DNA from: Prorocentrum cordatum
Taxonomy: Eukaryota; Sar; Dinophyceae; Prorocentrales; Prorocentraceae
Assembly: GCA_963575745.1 (NCBI GenBank)
Contig: CAUYUJ010012781.1
Coordinates: 37,215 to 101,214 of the forward strand
Reading direction: 5' to 3'
DNA: 64,000 bases
Shown piece after piece: positions 31,861-40,759 of this stretch; the first letter of the stretch is position 1; the number at the start of each line of letters is the position of its first letter. Below the pieces are notes generated by a model. That model was not told the origin of the DNA and did not search any database. It saw only the letters and a list, made by a program, of their open reading frames with translations. A program made the position numbers and the translations under genes.

Positions 31861-32119
31861 CCCTTTTGGAAGACTTGCAACGCCACGGGGGCGTTCGGTG
31901 GAGCTCCCTGTGGGGCCACGAAGCGTGTGAGGGGTGTGGCGACATGGGAAGGGGGAGGTGGGAGGAGGGTGAGGAGGAGAGGAGGAGGGGAACGCGGTGC
32001 GCTATCTCTTCAAGACAAGGGCCCAGCACCACAGGATGGTTGCGAAAAAGTTGCAACGCCACGATCTCAGGGTAGTCATCGCTGACTCCCCCTCGGTGGC
32101 GCGCTCCCCTGCCCCTGCC

Positions 32120-32410
32120 GTTCCAGAGAGCTCCTCGCTACGGAAGTCCGGATTCCGAGGGGCCTCCTCTTGAAGACCAGAGGGGGTCTCCTCGGAGACT
32201 TCCCAGGAGGACCAGAGGGGGGCCTCCCCTTGGGCGTCGCGCAGCGGGAGGGCGATGAAAGGGGGGGGGCCGAGAGGGCTCCAGAAAAAGGACCCTGAGG
32301 GCCCCCGAAAGAGGCCTTTGGGACCCCAGAGGGGGCCTGCAGGGCCCGAGAGGTGTGCCGGGGGGGTCCCGCGAAGACCTCCTGGAGAACCGGCTGGAGG
32401 ACCCAAAGCT
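32120..32410. repeat. GGAGGACC/GGCCTCC word array (X3)
   Basis: CCAGAGGGGGTCTCCTCGG, CCAGGAGGACCAGAGGGGGG, CCAGAGGGGGCCTGCAGGG and similar words, not in a fixed period. Confidence 0.5.
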
Positions 32411-32436
32411 CCTTTTTTTTTGTTGAAGCAAAAATT

Positions 32437-32612
32437 TGGCAAGCTTGCTTGCATGGCGTTCGCCCGCCCCTCCCCCCCTCGCCCCTCACCAAACGAACGC
32501 TGGCGTGCAGGTGCTTCTCGACTTGCGTGATTCCTGCACGTGCAAGTCGCTTGCGGTTTGCTTCAGGTTCAGGCCCCCCCCCGCCCATACTGGCAAATTT
32601 GCCGGAGTCAGA
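32437..32612 (+). mobile_element. family R element, copy 3
   Basis: GGCAAGCTTGCTTGCATGGC, GCTGGCGTGCAGGTGCTTC, GACTTGCGTGATTCCTGCAC, TTGCGGTTTGCTTCAGG, GGCAAATTTGCCGG. Collinear with 8811-8990. Confidence 0.75.
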
Positions 32613-32639
32613 AAACACAGACTCAGTGACCTTGGTCAG

Positions 32640-32840
32640 TAGATCCCCGATCCCGGAGGTATCCCCTGGCCCTCCAGGAGGTCTGCGGGGGAAGAACCAG
32701 AGGATATTTCCGAGAGGCCTTCCGGATCCTTGGGCGGAGGCTCCCTTCGGGAGGTCGGGTGGAGGACCATGGGGAGGTCTCGGGAGGCCTTCCTTCGTTG
32801 GGAGGAGGCCTCCAGAGAGATCTGGTGGACGACCAGGTGG
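32640..32840. repeat. GGAGGTCT/GGCCTTCC word array (X4)
   Basis: CCCTCCAGGAGGTCTGCGGG, GGAGGTCTCGGGAGGCCTTC, GGAGGAGGCCTCCAGAGAG. Confidence 0.5.
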
Positions 32841-32865
32841 TTCGCTTTTTTGGCCTCCTCGGAGG

Positions 32866-33000
32866 CCGTCGTCGCCACGGCTGGATTCGCCTCGAGATTC
32901 TGGCCAGAGCGCACCCCGGCAGAGGTCCGGACACGGCCTCGTGCGTTCCGACCTGGATCTCGAGGCGAATCCAGCCGCCGTGACGAGGGTTTCCGAGGAG
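32866..33000. repeat. inverted pair of family Y repeats
   Basis: TCGTCGCCACGGCTGGATTC and, inverted, GAATCCAGCCGCCGTGACGA, continuing to GGCCTC at both ends. A hairpin of about 50-bp arms. Confidence 0.65.
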
Positions 33001-33568
33001 GCCTCAAAAGACGAAGACGGGGCAAGGGCAGCGGCATCTCGGGGCACCGGAACCCGACACCGACACCTTAAGATCCCCTCTGGAGAAGGCAAAGTTCAGA
33101 GCCTCTGTTGGATGCCGTCGCCCGTGTCTTCGGGCTCACGTGTGTCCCGCGTCGATGAGTGTCAGCCCTGCGCGCGTGGGGGGGCAGCGCGGGCTTTTTT
33201 CTTATTCTTCCAGTGAACGTCCTGGGATTTCCATTGGCCGCGCGTGGCCCCGCGGACCGCGCGAACGTCGCCAGCCCCATGGACCCCACACGTCCCAGAA
33301 AGGTGTCCTGGGCCACAGGGGCGCCGCAACGCACGTGGGCCCAATGCGCCGCGCGAGCCCGGCGAGCCGCGCGGTCCCCAGGGCCGCGTCGGGTTTCTGG
33401 GCCTCGCGAGCCCCGCGGGCCATGGCAGCCCCGCGGGCCCTGCGGGCGCCATGAGCCCCATGCATAGGGCGTGATTTTCCCATGCGAGCCCGGTGGCGTG
33501 TGAAGTCGGCGACCGACGCGAGCCACCTCAGGCTCTGCGGGCTCCGCCGGGCCGCTCTGCCCCCGCAG
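33001..33568. other. no gene assigned
   Basis: GC-rich with overlapping frames such as GCGAGCCCGGCGAGCC words. No splice-bounded frame stands out until the acceptor at 33568. Confidence 0.35.
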
Positions 33569-33730
33569 GGACAGGAGCCCCCACCTTCCCAGGTGGGGCC
33601 TGGGTGCCGGCGCCGGCCTGTCGCCCCCGGCAGCGCCGGCAAAAACCGGCACCATAGCACCTCGAGGCCCCCGCTGGAGCGGCGCGGGCGGAGCGCGGAG
33701 CCCCTCGACGACTTCTCGGCCACGCGCAGA
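33569..33730 (+). CDS. candidate internal exon, basic/Pro-rich
   Basis: CGCTCTGCCCCCGCAG|GGACAGGAG opens a frame GQEPPPSQVGPGCRRRPVAP that ends ...RRGRSAEPLDDFSATRR, about 85% G/C third positions, entry phase 0. It runs into the hairpin element at 33735. No donor is obvious (GC at ACGC|GCAGAG is possible). Looks like a disordered phospho-region; no family recognised. Confidence 0.4.
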
Positions 33731-33734
33731 GGGG

Positions 33735-33870
33735 GGAGGGGGGAGGGGGGAGGGCTTCTCAGGAGCACCCCTGCTTCTTAGAAGGCGCGGCGGGCCTCAT
33801 CTATAGATGTATAAGGCCGGCGCCTTCGAAGAAGCAGCCTGCTTCTAAGAAAAGAAGGCCTCCCCCCTCC
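33735..33870. repeat. imperfect hairpin element
   Basis: AGGGCTTCTC..CTGCTTCTTAGAAGGCGC faces its complement GCGCCTTCGAAGAAGCAG..TTCTAAGAAAAGAAGGCCT, both edged by CCTCCCCCC/GGGGGGAGG. Loop ATCTATAGATGTATAAG. Confidence 0.7.
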
Positions 33871-34145
33871 CCCCGCCCCCCTGTGCGCGCCGCCAAGACT
33901 TCGGAGGCTGGGCAGGGCCTGCGGGCCGGGGTTCTATTCAAAGGGCGCCGCGCCCTCCCCGGGCCCCGCCCGCGCAGGGGCAGCCACGGCCCCCCCCGCG
34001 GCGCGGGGGGGGAAAAGCTGGAAGCGGAGTCGTCGGGTGCGGGCCTCGGGCTGGCAGGGTGTCAGGGGTGCGGCCGGGGGCGGGCAGGGGGGGCGGGCGG
34101 GAGGGAGGGGGAAGAGACAGGGAGGGGGCCAACCCAGACCCCCTC

Positions 34146-34315
34146 AAGTAATGAAAAAATCATGACGGGAGGTTTTTCCTACTTTTCGGCCTCCGGGGGC
34201 TCTCACCGGGCCTCGGGGGCGTCATAACGACTCAGGATGCAAAGCCGGTCATGGGGAAAGGGTCGGGACCTCTGGGGGTCGACGTAATGAAAAAATCATT
34301 ACATCGGGGGTCTGG
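34146..34315 (+). repeat. family F copy, well preserved
   Basis: TAATGAAAAAATCATGACGG at the left and the same TAATGAAAAAATCATTACATC near the right end. The core is TTTTCGGCCTCCGGGGGCTC. A useful reference for the family. Confidence 0.75.
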
Positions 34316-34320
34316 GAAGC

Positions 34321-34695
34321 GGGCGGGGGGAGGCGCGGAGGACGGCGGCGGTGGAGCGGGAGGCGTCGGGTCACGGAGGAGGCCGCACCCTTCCCTCTGG
34401 CCCCCCCCCCCCTCTCTCGAGAACAAGGAGGGGGAAAGAGACAAGGGAGGGGACCAAGCGGGCGGGGGGGGGGCGCGGATGACGGCGGCGGTGGGAGTGG
34501 GAGGCGTCGGGTCACGGAGGAGGCCGCACCCTTCCCTCTGGCCCCCCCCCCTCTCTCGAGAACAGGGAGGGGGAAGGAGACAAGGGAGGGGGCCAAGTGG
34601 GCGGGGGGGGGCGCGGAGGACGGCGGCGGTGGGAGTGGGAGGCGTCGGGTCACGGAGGAAGCCGCACCCTTCCCTCTGGCCCCCCCCCCTCTCGA
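34321..34695 (+). repeat. tandem repeat, about 137-bp unit x 2.7
   Basis: Unit: GGCGCGGAGGACGGCGGCGG, GGAGGCGTCGGGTCACGGAG, GAAGCCGCACCCTTCCCTCT, CTCTCTCGAGAACA(A/G)GG. Copies start near 34321, 34458 and 34597; a partial related stretch lies at 34085-34130. Confidence 0.9.
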
Positions 34696-34927
34696 GAGCG
34701 CCCGCCAACGTCGCCTCTCGTCTGCCTTTGTTGCTTCCTGCCCTCCCTCCTGCGTGCTGCGCGATGCTTCCCTTCCCCCCCCCCCACCCCTCCTGCGATT
34801 CCGAAGGCCAGGGCAGGCTCGCGCCGACCCAAAACGCAAGCCCAACGTTTACAAAACAAGTATGGTCCGGTGCCGGTGTCGGCTTTCTGTCCTCCCCGCA
34901 TATCGGTTTCTCTCTCGGCTTCCCCAG

Positions 34928-35124
34928 GAGCGGCTCGGGCGGTTGGACGCGCGGGTGAGCCGCCTGGAGGCGCACGTGGACACCCTGCTGGGCTCCGTGC
35001 TGCAGGAGCGCGGGCAGAGCCGGCGGCTGCTGGAAGAGGCGGGCGATTCGGCGCGGCAGCTGCAGGCCCTGCTCTCCGAGCGGACGGCCGAGCTGGAGTC
35101 GGCGAGGGTGTCCCTGAGGCTCTG
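34928..35124 (+). CDS. exon 1 of coiled-coil gene model
   Basis: A strong pyrimidine tract (CTTTCTGTCC through TCTCTCTCGGCTTCCCCAG) leads into GAGCGGCTCGGGCGG. The frame (RLGRLDARVSRLEAHVDTLL, then LQERGQSRRLLEEAGDSARQ, LQALLSERTAELESARVSLR) is heptad-patterned with about 95% G/C at third positions, so a coiled coil is likely. It ends CTCTG|GTCAGG, a GT donor given by A copy 7, and leaves two bases. Phase fits the next exon at 35494. No named family: structural or scaffold proteins look like this. There are no Met or stop signals, so more exons must lie upstream. Confidence 0.65.
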
Positions 35125-35297
35125 GTCAGGAAGGGAAACACACACACAGACACAATTCATTGGTCGATCCCCGGGAAAATATGAGAGCATATGGGAAGTG
35201 GGGGGGAAGACGGAAATCCAGAAGATATTTGAAAATGTCAGGAGTCTGGGTAATTATGGGTGTGTATTTACTTGTGTGCCCGTGGGCCCCTTCATCT
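35125..35297 (+). mobile_element. family A element, copy 7
   Basis: GTCAGGAAGGGAAACACACA through GGGGGGAAGACGGAAATCC and GTGGGCCCCTTCAT. Complete, and it starts exactly at the donor. Confidence 0.8.
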
Positions 35298-35489
35298 AGG
35301 CCTCCCAGATGGGGTCCGAGCAGGTCGGGTCAGAGGGTCGCGCCGTGTCGCCGATGCATGGGCGATGCGGCTCGATGTGGAGCCCGGTGTCCTCCACGCC
35401 GACGGCGCCGATGCATCGCCGGCCTCGCCGATGCACGGCGATGGCCATCTTCCGACCCCATCTGCTCGGATCCCACCCAGGAGGCCTCT
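35298..35489. mobile_element. family C element, copy 3
   Basis: AGGCCTCCCAGATGGGGTCC at the left, CCCACCCAGGAGGCCTCT at the right, with CCGATGCATGGGCGATGCGG inside. It abuts A copy 7 and ends 4 bases before the acceptor AG at 35493. Confidence 0.8.
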
Positions 35490-35493
35490 CAAG

Positions 35494-35566
35494 GCAGGAG
35501 GCGGAGAGCCAGCGGCTGCTGCAGGAGACGCTCGAGGAGCAGATTAAGAAGAAGAAGGGGGCAGCT
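35494..35566 (+). CDS. exon 2 of coiled-coil gene model
   Basis: One base completes the codon begun at 35124, then QEAESQRLLQETLEEQIKKK continues the coiled coil. A donor at GCAGCT|GTCTTC (35567) leaves phase 0, which fits the exon at 36898. An alternative donor GGAGG|GTCAAG (35592) would extend it by VFQEQDLE but break the phase match. Confidence 0.6.
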
Positions 35567-35694
35567 GTCTTCCAGGAGCAGGACTTGGAGGGTCAAGAAG
35601 GCATACCACGAACCTCTCTCTGAGTGCGTCTTGACCAGAGTTTCGAGGCGCAGCCAGCCATAATGACGAGGACTCTCGGGGACGAGCAGCTGTG

Positions 35695-36380
35695 ATTAGT
35701 CAAGTGATTCACGCCATTCCGCCGATCCCCAGAAGTAGCGAGTGCTTGCGACGATCGTGGAACTTATCTAGTGGGTCAGGAGCTTCTTGGATGCATTTGA
35801 GGGGCTCGTGGGATGCCTCGCGGGGGCCTCTTGCAGGTCTCTTGGGGGCTTCTGGGGTGGCCTTTTGGCCAGTCTTGGGGGCCTCCCGGGGGCTCATTCG
35901 GGGCCCCTTGGGAGCCTCTTGGCTTCGGGGGCGCCTCGGGGGCGTCGGGGTGCTCTTTGGTCTTCTTGGGCCCCTGTTAGGACACTCTTGGGGCTCTCTT
36001 GGGCCGTTTGGGGGGCCCCTGTGGCCGTCTTGGGGCCTTGTTGGGGCGACCTTGGGGACCCCTCGGCATTCTTGGACGCTGTCAAGACAAAAAAGGCGAG
36101 CATGCTCAAAATGCACGTTTTTTTTTTCTGAGAGGATGTATGATTTTTGCATCTTGGGGCCCTCTGAAACGCACTCTGGGAGCATTCTTGGGACGTCTTG
36201 GACGTGGGTGGGCCGTCTCGAGGCCATCTTGGACCGTCTTGAGGCGACCCTGAGCTGTCTCGACACTCTCTTGGACTTTGTTGGCGCTCTGTTTGGGCTC
36301 CCTTGTGCCATCTTGGGGTTTATTGGAGGCTCCGGAAGCTTGGGGGCTGCGTTGGCCCCCGGCCGCCCGCCCCGTCCCCC
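35695..36380 (+). repeat. family D degenerate array, copy 2
   Basis: About 680 bp of GGGGCCTCTTGGG/CCGTCTTGGGG words with a poly-T-containing insert at 36100-36150. It is preceded by CCATTCCGCCGATCCCCAG as in copy 1. Confidence 0.75.
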
Positions 36381-36897
36381 CCCCCCTCTCTAGTCCGACT
36401 TTGGGCCCCTGGGTAAGGGGAGCGAGGGAGGGGGACAGCCAAATGTCTCACGCGCATTTTGACCCCGAGCAAGCGGGGGTCGAAGGATTTCGGTATACAG
36501 TGGGGGCCCATGCCAATAAACACCCTGCTTGCCTCCAGGGTGCGCTGGGTTTCTTGGGTTCCGATGGCTTCGCTATATAGGGAGCGTGACGCTCCCACGC
36601 CAAAAATCCATGGACGTCTTGGGGTCTCAGGGTTGGGTCTCTTGTGGAAGGTTTCCGGTGGACTGGCCTTCAGTCTGGCGTGTGTATTCGAAAATCTGTC
36701 AAAAAATAGTTTAGGGGACGATTTTTTTACAAGAGAGGAATACAGAAATAAATCAATACATACATACATGTTGTTAAAAACTAGTTTAGACTATTTTGCA
36801 ATATGTCTTGTCTACTGTCCATTCTTCGCCCAGAATCTGCCTGTAGGGGGACATGCCCGACCTAAGACTGGCCTCCACCTTATGCTCCTCCTCCCAG
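36381..36897. other. no gene; element I 3' end
   Basis: 36830-36872 reads CTGCCTGTAGGGGGACATGC then CCGACC, the end of element I. 36690-36800 is AT-rich (CAATACATACATACATG). Intronic if the gene model is right. Confidence 0.45.
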
Positions 36898-37103
36898 GAG
36901 TCGCCCACGGCGACCAGCCGCCACCAGGCCCTCCTCCTCTCGGAGGAGCGGAGCCGAAGGCGCTCGGCGCACGGGGCGTCCGTGGAGGCGCCGCCGCGGC
37001 GCTGGCCGTACCCGAAGTCGGCGGTGTCGTCGTCGTCGCCCTCGCTCCGCGCCGGCGGCGGCGGGTGCCGCGGCGAGTCCCCCTGCGCTTCACCGTGGCC
37101 CAG
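36898..37103 (+). CDS. exon 3 of coiled-coil gene model, Ser/Arg-rich
   Basis: CTTATGCTCCTCCTCCCAG| precedes ESPTATSRHQALLLSEERSR, then RRSAHGASVEAPPRRWPYPK and a Ser-rich tail. About 97% of third positions are G or C in this frame against about 78% in the next best, which decides the frame. It ends GGCCCAG|GTGTGCC, a normal donor, leaving two bases, which fits 37803. Likely disordered, possibly phosphorylated. Function unknown. Confidence 0.6.
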
Positions 37104-37189
37104 GTGTGCCTCGCTGGAGGATTTCGGAGGGGGGAAAGGTGCCCATACCTCTACCCTCCCCTCGTTTTCCCCTTTCTGGGCCTCCTGTC

Positions 37190-37268
37190 CTGGGAGGCCC
37201 TCGTCGCCACCGCTGGATTTGCCTCGAAATGATGACCAGAACGCACCCTGGGAGAGGTCTGGGGAGTA
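37190..37268 (+). repeat. family Y repeat
   Basis: CCCTCGTCGCCACCGCTGGA through GGGAGAGGTCTGGGGAGTAG, in the intron between exons 3 and 4. Confidence 0.65.
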
Positions 37269-37333
37269 GCGGTATCGGTACCTTTTGGTTTCCCCAGGAC
37301 TTCTGGTGTTGCCTCAGGGGTCGCCAGAACTCC

Positions 37334-37523
37334 AGGCCTCCCAAGTGGGGTTCGAGCGGGTGGGGTGTCGGAGGATCGCGCTGCATCGCCGGTGCATGGG
37401 CGATGCGGCTCGATGTGGAGCCCGACGTTCTCCACGCCGACGGCGGCGATGCGTCGCCGATGCATCGGCTATTCGGGGCGATCCTCCGAAGCCATCTGCT
37501 CGGACACCATTCGGGAGGCCTCT
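37334..37523. mobile_element. family C element, copy 4
   Basis: AGGCCTCCCAAGTGGGGTTC at the left, GACACCATTCGGGAGGCCTC at the right, GATGCATCGGC inside. Confidence 0.75.
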
Positions 37524-37802
37524 ACGCGCGGTGCAGTGACCACACCGTGCGGTGAGTCACTGGGGATTCGCGGTGACTGCACGGATGTGGGGCTTGGCCC
37601 GTGTGTCGAGGATGCCTCGGGCGGCTGGGGGCTCCGAGGTCCCAGCACTGTGCGGCGGCGGGCCGTGCAGCGAGGCTTCTGGGGATTCCGACTGGCGATT
37701 CCGAGGTCAGCGCACGGTCCGCCACCGCACCGTTTGGGGCAGGGCTGGACAGAAACGCTGTTTTGCTGGACTTCGGCTGCGTTTTGTCTCTCGTCTCGGC
37801 AG

Positions 37803-37873
37803 GGAGGTGCAGGAAGACGGGCAGAGCAAGCCAGAACAACCAAAACGAATACAAAACGAGAAGCAACGTTCAG
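37803..37873 (+). CDS. exon 4 of coiled-coil gene model
   Basis: TTTTGTCTCTCGTCTCGGCAG|G opens EVQEDGQSKPEQPKRIQNEK and ends CGTTCAG|GTCCAG. One base is taken on entry (matching the two left by exon 3) and one is left on exit. Third-position bias is only moderate, but this frame is the best of three. Polar, Gln/Lys-rich. No following exon in phase was found. Confidence 0.5.
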
Positions 37874-38361
37874 GTCCAGCCCTGGTTTGGGGAGGGACGC
37901 CCCCGTGTCGGAAGCCAGGCAAGGGCTGCTAAATCCGCGGCTGCTAAAAGCGACCTCCAGGAAGTTGTCTTCGTCCTTCCGGGAAGAAGCCCGTTGATTG
38001 CTTCGCGTGCCGCGCCTCATTCCGGGAAGCTGTTTTTCCCTTCCGGGAGTTACCAGCCTCGAAGTGATCCCTACCCCTAAGATTGACACGCCAAAAGGCG
38101 ATGACAGTTTTAGGGATGCGCCCTCAAAACATAAGGGAATCCCTAAGGTTGGCATCGTGATGAGGCGATGCCCGGCATAGGGATAGGGATCTGTTCCAGG
38201 CTGGTACGGGAGGGCCGTTTCGCAGCCACGGCCTCAGCAGCCCTCGCCCAGCTTTCGGCCGTGGCGAGGGGCGGCGCCCTGGCCCAGCAGGGAGGCCCGA
38301 GCAGGGAGGCCCCGGCAGCCCATCCCGAGCGCCCGTGTCGCGAGACCCCAGGGGGGGGGGG
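37874..38361. other. no gene recognised
   Basis: CCTAAG(A/G)(T/C)TG words occur near 38070-38150 (CCCTAAGATTG, CCCTAAGGTTGG). Otherwise unassigned. Confidence 0.35.
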
Positions 38362-38560
38362 TAGGGGAACAAAAAGTGGCATAAACATAGAACTCGGAGG
38401 TCCGCGCGGATTTCTCGGAGCGGCGCTGGGGCCCCCCGGCGGCGCCTCCGGCGCCGCCCCCTGGCGCGCTCCGCGCGCCAGGGAGGGGGGTCCAGCGCCG
38501 ATCCGAGAAATCTGCGTGGACCTCCGAGTTTTTCTGTTTATGCCACTTTTTGTTTCCCTA
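38362..38560. mobile_element. family K inverted-repeat element, copy 1
   Basis: Ends TAGGGGAACAAAAAGTGGCA and TGCCACTTTTTGTTTCCCTA begin arms of about 68 bp that match at most positions. The centre is GCGCTGGGGCCCCCCGGCGG. No coding capacity. The best-preserved K copy. Confidence 0.85.
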
Positions 38561-38862
38561 GCAGAATCCAACAAATCGCACCCGTATGTAATATTTGTCC
38601 CTATGTGTGAAAACTCCTTCTGTGGAGGGACGCGCCCGACTTCATTCTGGGGTCGAATTGCCCCCCTGCGAAACTCGCAGAGATCTTTGGTGAGCATTCG
38701 CGATACATGCTTCGTAAGACAATTGTTTCGTGGTGTTTCGTTCGCGAGGATGCCTTTTTGTATCAGCTTATCCTGAATAAGTCTCCTTTTTGTTGGGATC
38801 ACCCGCCTTTCAGGCCAGCCGCCACCACCACCACCACATGTGGTGGGGGTCCTTGATTGGGA
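38561..38862. other. no gene; element I fragment
   Basis: 38590-38645 (AACTCCTTCTGTGGAGGGAC, CGCCCGACTTC) is an I-type end. The rest is unassigned. Confidence 0.4.
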
Positions 38863-40140
38863 TGCCTTCAGCAAGAATTCGTTAGGAAGGACCCTTTAAT
38901 GAGGAGTCCTTCGTATGGATCCTGTCAATAAGGAATGCTTCGTGAGGATGCCTTTAGTAAGGATCTCCTCGCTAGGGGTCCCTGTAACAAGGATTCATCG
39001 CGCAAGCTTCCTTGAATAACGGGCCCCTTGGTACGAATGCCTTTGGTAATGGACCCTTGGTAATCATGTTTGTCGTAAGGCCCCCTTTTCGAGAGGATTC
39101 CTTTAGCGAGTGTTCTCTCGGTAAGGACTCCTGTAATTATGAACCCTTCCAACTACTGGCTCCAGTACTGGCTCCTTGAAAAGTATGCATATTCCTGGGC
39201 AAGGGTGCATTTACTCAGGGATCCTGAGTACGGATGCTTTTGGTGAGCTTTCCTTAGTGTTAAGTCGGGCCTGTCCCCCTACAGGGGGATTTTCGGCGAA
39301 AAAATACCCCACAAATGCACCAAAAAGGTCAAACCATATTACAAAATTTGTCCCCGGACTATGTTTGGACTATTGTTTGATTATTGTTGAGGTACTTTTA
39401 TTTGTCGTCGAAAATCCCCCTGTAGGGGGACAGGCCCGACTTAACCTTAGTGGGGATGCCTCTGATGAGGGTCCCCGCAGTAAGGGCCCCCGTGTGGTAA
39501 GGACTGATGTGTAATCATTCCTTTCGAGAAGGGTTCTTACGACGGATGCCGAACGCGATAAGGATGCCTTTAGTACGGATCCCTTCGGCAAGGATCCTTG
39601 CAGTGGGGATTCATTGTGCATGCGTGCTTTACAGGTCCCATGGTAAGAATGCCTGTAGTAAGGTATCTTTAGTGAAAATGCATTTTTCTGCAGGGCCTTT
39701 TTTGGGAGGAGCCCTTTCGTGCGTGTCCTCTCGGTAAGGGCCCGTGTAAAGATAATTCCTAGTTGGTATTATGTTTCAGCGTTCTTGAGCAAGGAGATCT
39801 TATCAATGGATCCTTAGTGTGGATGCTTTTAGTGAGGCCTCCCCAGTGGGGATGCTTTGAGTAAGGACCCCCTCAGTAAGGACCCCCTTGTAACAAGAAC
39901 TCATTGTCATGTGTAGCACGTCATTTAGAAAGGGTTTCTCACGATGTATTGGTTCTTTAAAGAGACTTTGAGTACGGTGAGGATGCCCTCAGTACGTGCT
40001 CCTCAGTAAGGATCCTTGCAACGAGGATTCATTGTTCATGCGTTCTTTAGTAATGATGCAGTTAGTGCAGGATCCCTAGCACGAGTTGCGCCAGTAAGGT
40101 CCCCATGAGGGAGGATTGCTTTAGTGAGCGTCCTTTCGGT
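38863..40140 (+). repeat. degenerate AAGGATgCCTT array (H1)
   Basis: Words such as AAGGATGCCTTTAGTAAGG, AAGGACCCTT, CAAGGATTCATTG(T) recur every 18-30 bases for 1.3 kb. Interrupted by element I (39260-39444). Continues, after a 4.7-kb interruption, at 44860. Confidence 0.75.
39260..39444. mobile_element. family I element with perfect 32-bp inverted ends and TTAA borders
   Basis: TTAA then GTCGGGCCTGTCCCCCTACA at the left. The right end is the exact complement, finishing GGCCCGAC then TTAA. The inverted ends match over 32 bases, and each holds a small CCCCCTACAGGGGG palindrome. Interior about 110 bp, AT-rich, non-coding. TTAA borders are typical of piggyBac-type transposition (inference). Confidence 0.85.
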
Positions 40141-40261
40141 CAGGATTCCTGTAGTACTATTCGTTTACTACGTGCAGTGGATTAGTGTTGGTTCTGTAAT
40201 TTTCACTACCAACTCATATCGGGCAGGCTGGGTCCAACGTCTTGTTCTCAATCTCGTTGCA

Positions 40262-40283
40262 TCCGTAGCCGCGTTGGCTCCAG
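40262..40283 (+). other. spliced-leader-like 22-mer
   Basis: TCCGTAGCC then GCGTTGGCTCCAG: 18 of 22 positions agree with DinoSL, including both ends. A further diverged version stands at 42815-42836 in unit 2. May be a relic of a retroposed transcript or coincidence. Confidence 0.35.
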
Positions 40284-40759
40284 TGGCGCGCTCTCAATGC
40301 GCGCCATGGCGTGGGCGGTTTCCGGCTGTTGACCGACGACTGAAACCACGACGACCGACCGACGACCGGACCGAACGACCGACCGACCGACCGAAACGAC
40401 GACGATCGACGACGACCGATTGACCGATCGACCGACCGAGACGACGACGACCGATGACGACCGACGGACCCGCCGACCGAATGACCGAGACGACGACCAC
40501 CGACGACGACGACCGACGGACCGACTGACCGACAGACGAGCACGCGGATTGACCCAGTGTGAGAGCGATGCGTCTATACAATGCTAGGACCTCCGCCCCT
40601 GGCCCGTTAGCCCCCTTTATCCCCCCCGACTTGTTCATATTTTTGGAAGCCCCACATAAACCAGTTGAGGTTCCAGCCTTCGAATTCTACGTAAATGCTT
40701 CAGCCGCCTACGCCTACCAGAAAGGGTGGTTTCATCCGTCAGCTTCTACGAAGGAAAAT

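Larger units (their letters stand above)
35125..35493 (+). other. intron made of elements A and C
   Basis: GT at 35125 and AG at 35492-35493, followed by G. Nearly all 369 bases are two repeats: A copy 7 then C copy 3. AGGC stands near both borders (CTGAGGCTCTGG, CTCAAGGCAGG). Confidence 0.6.
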
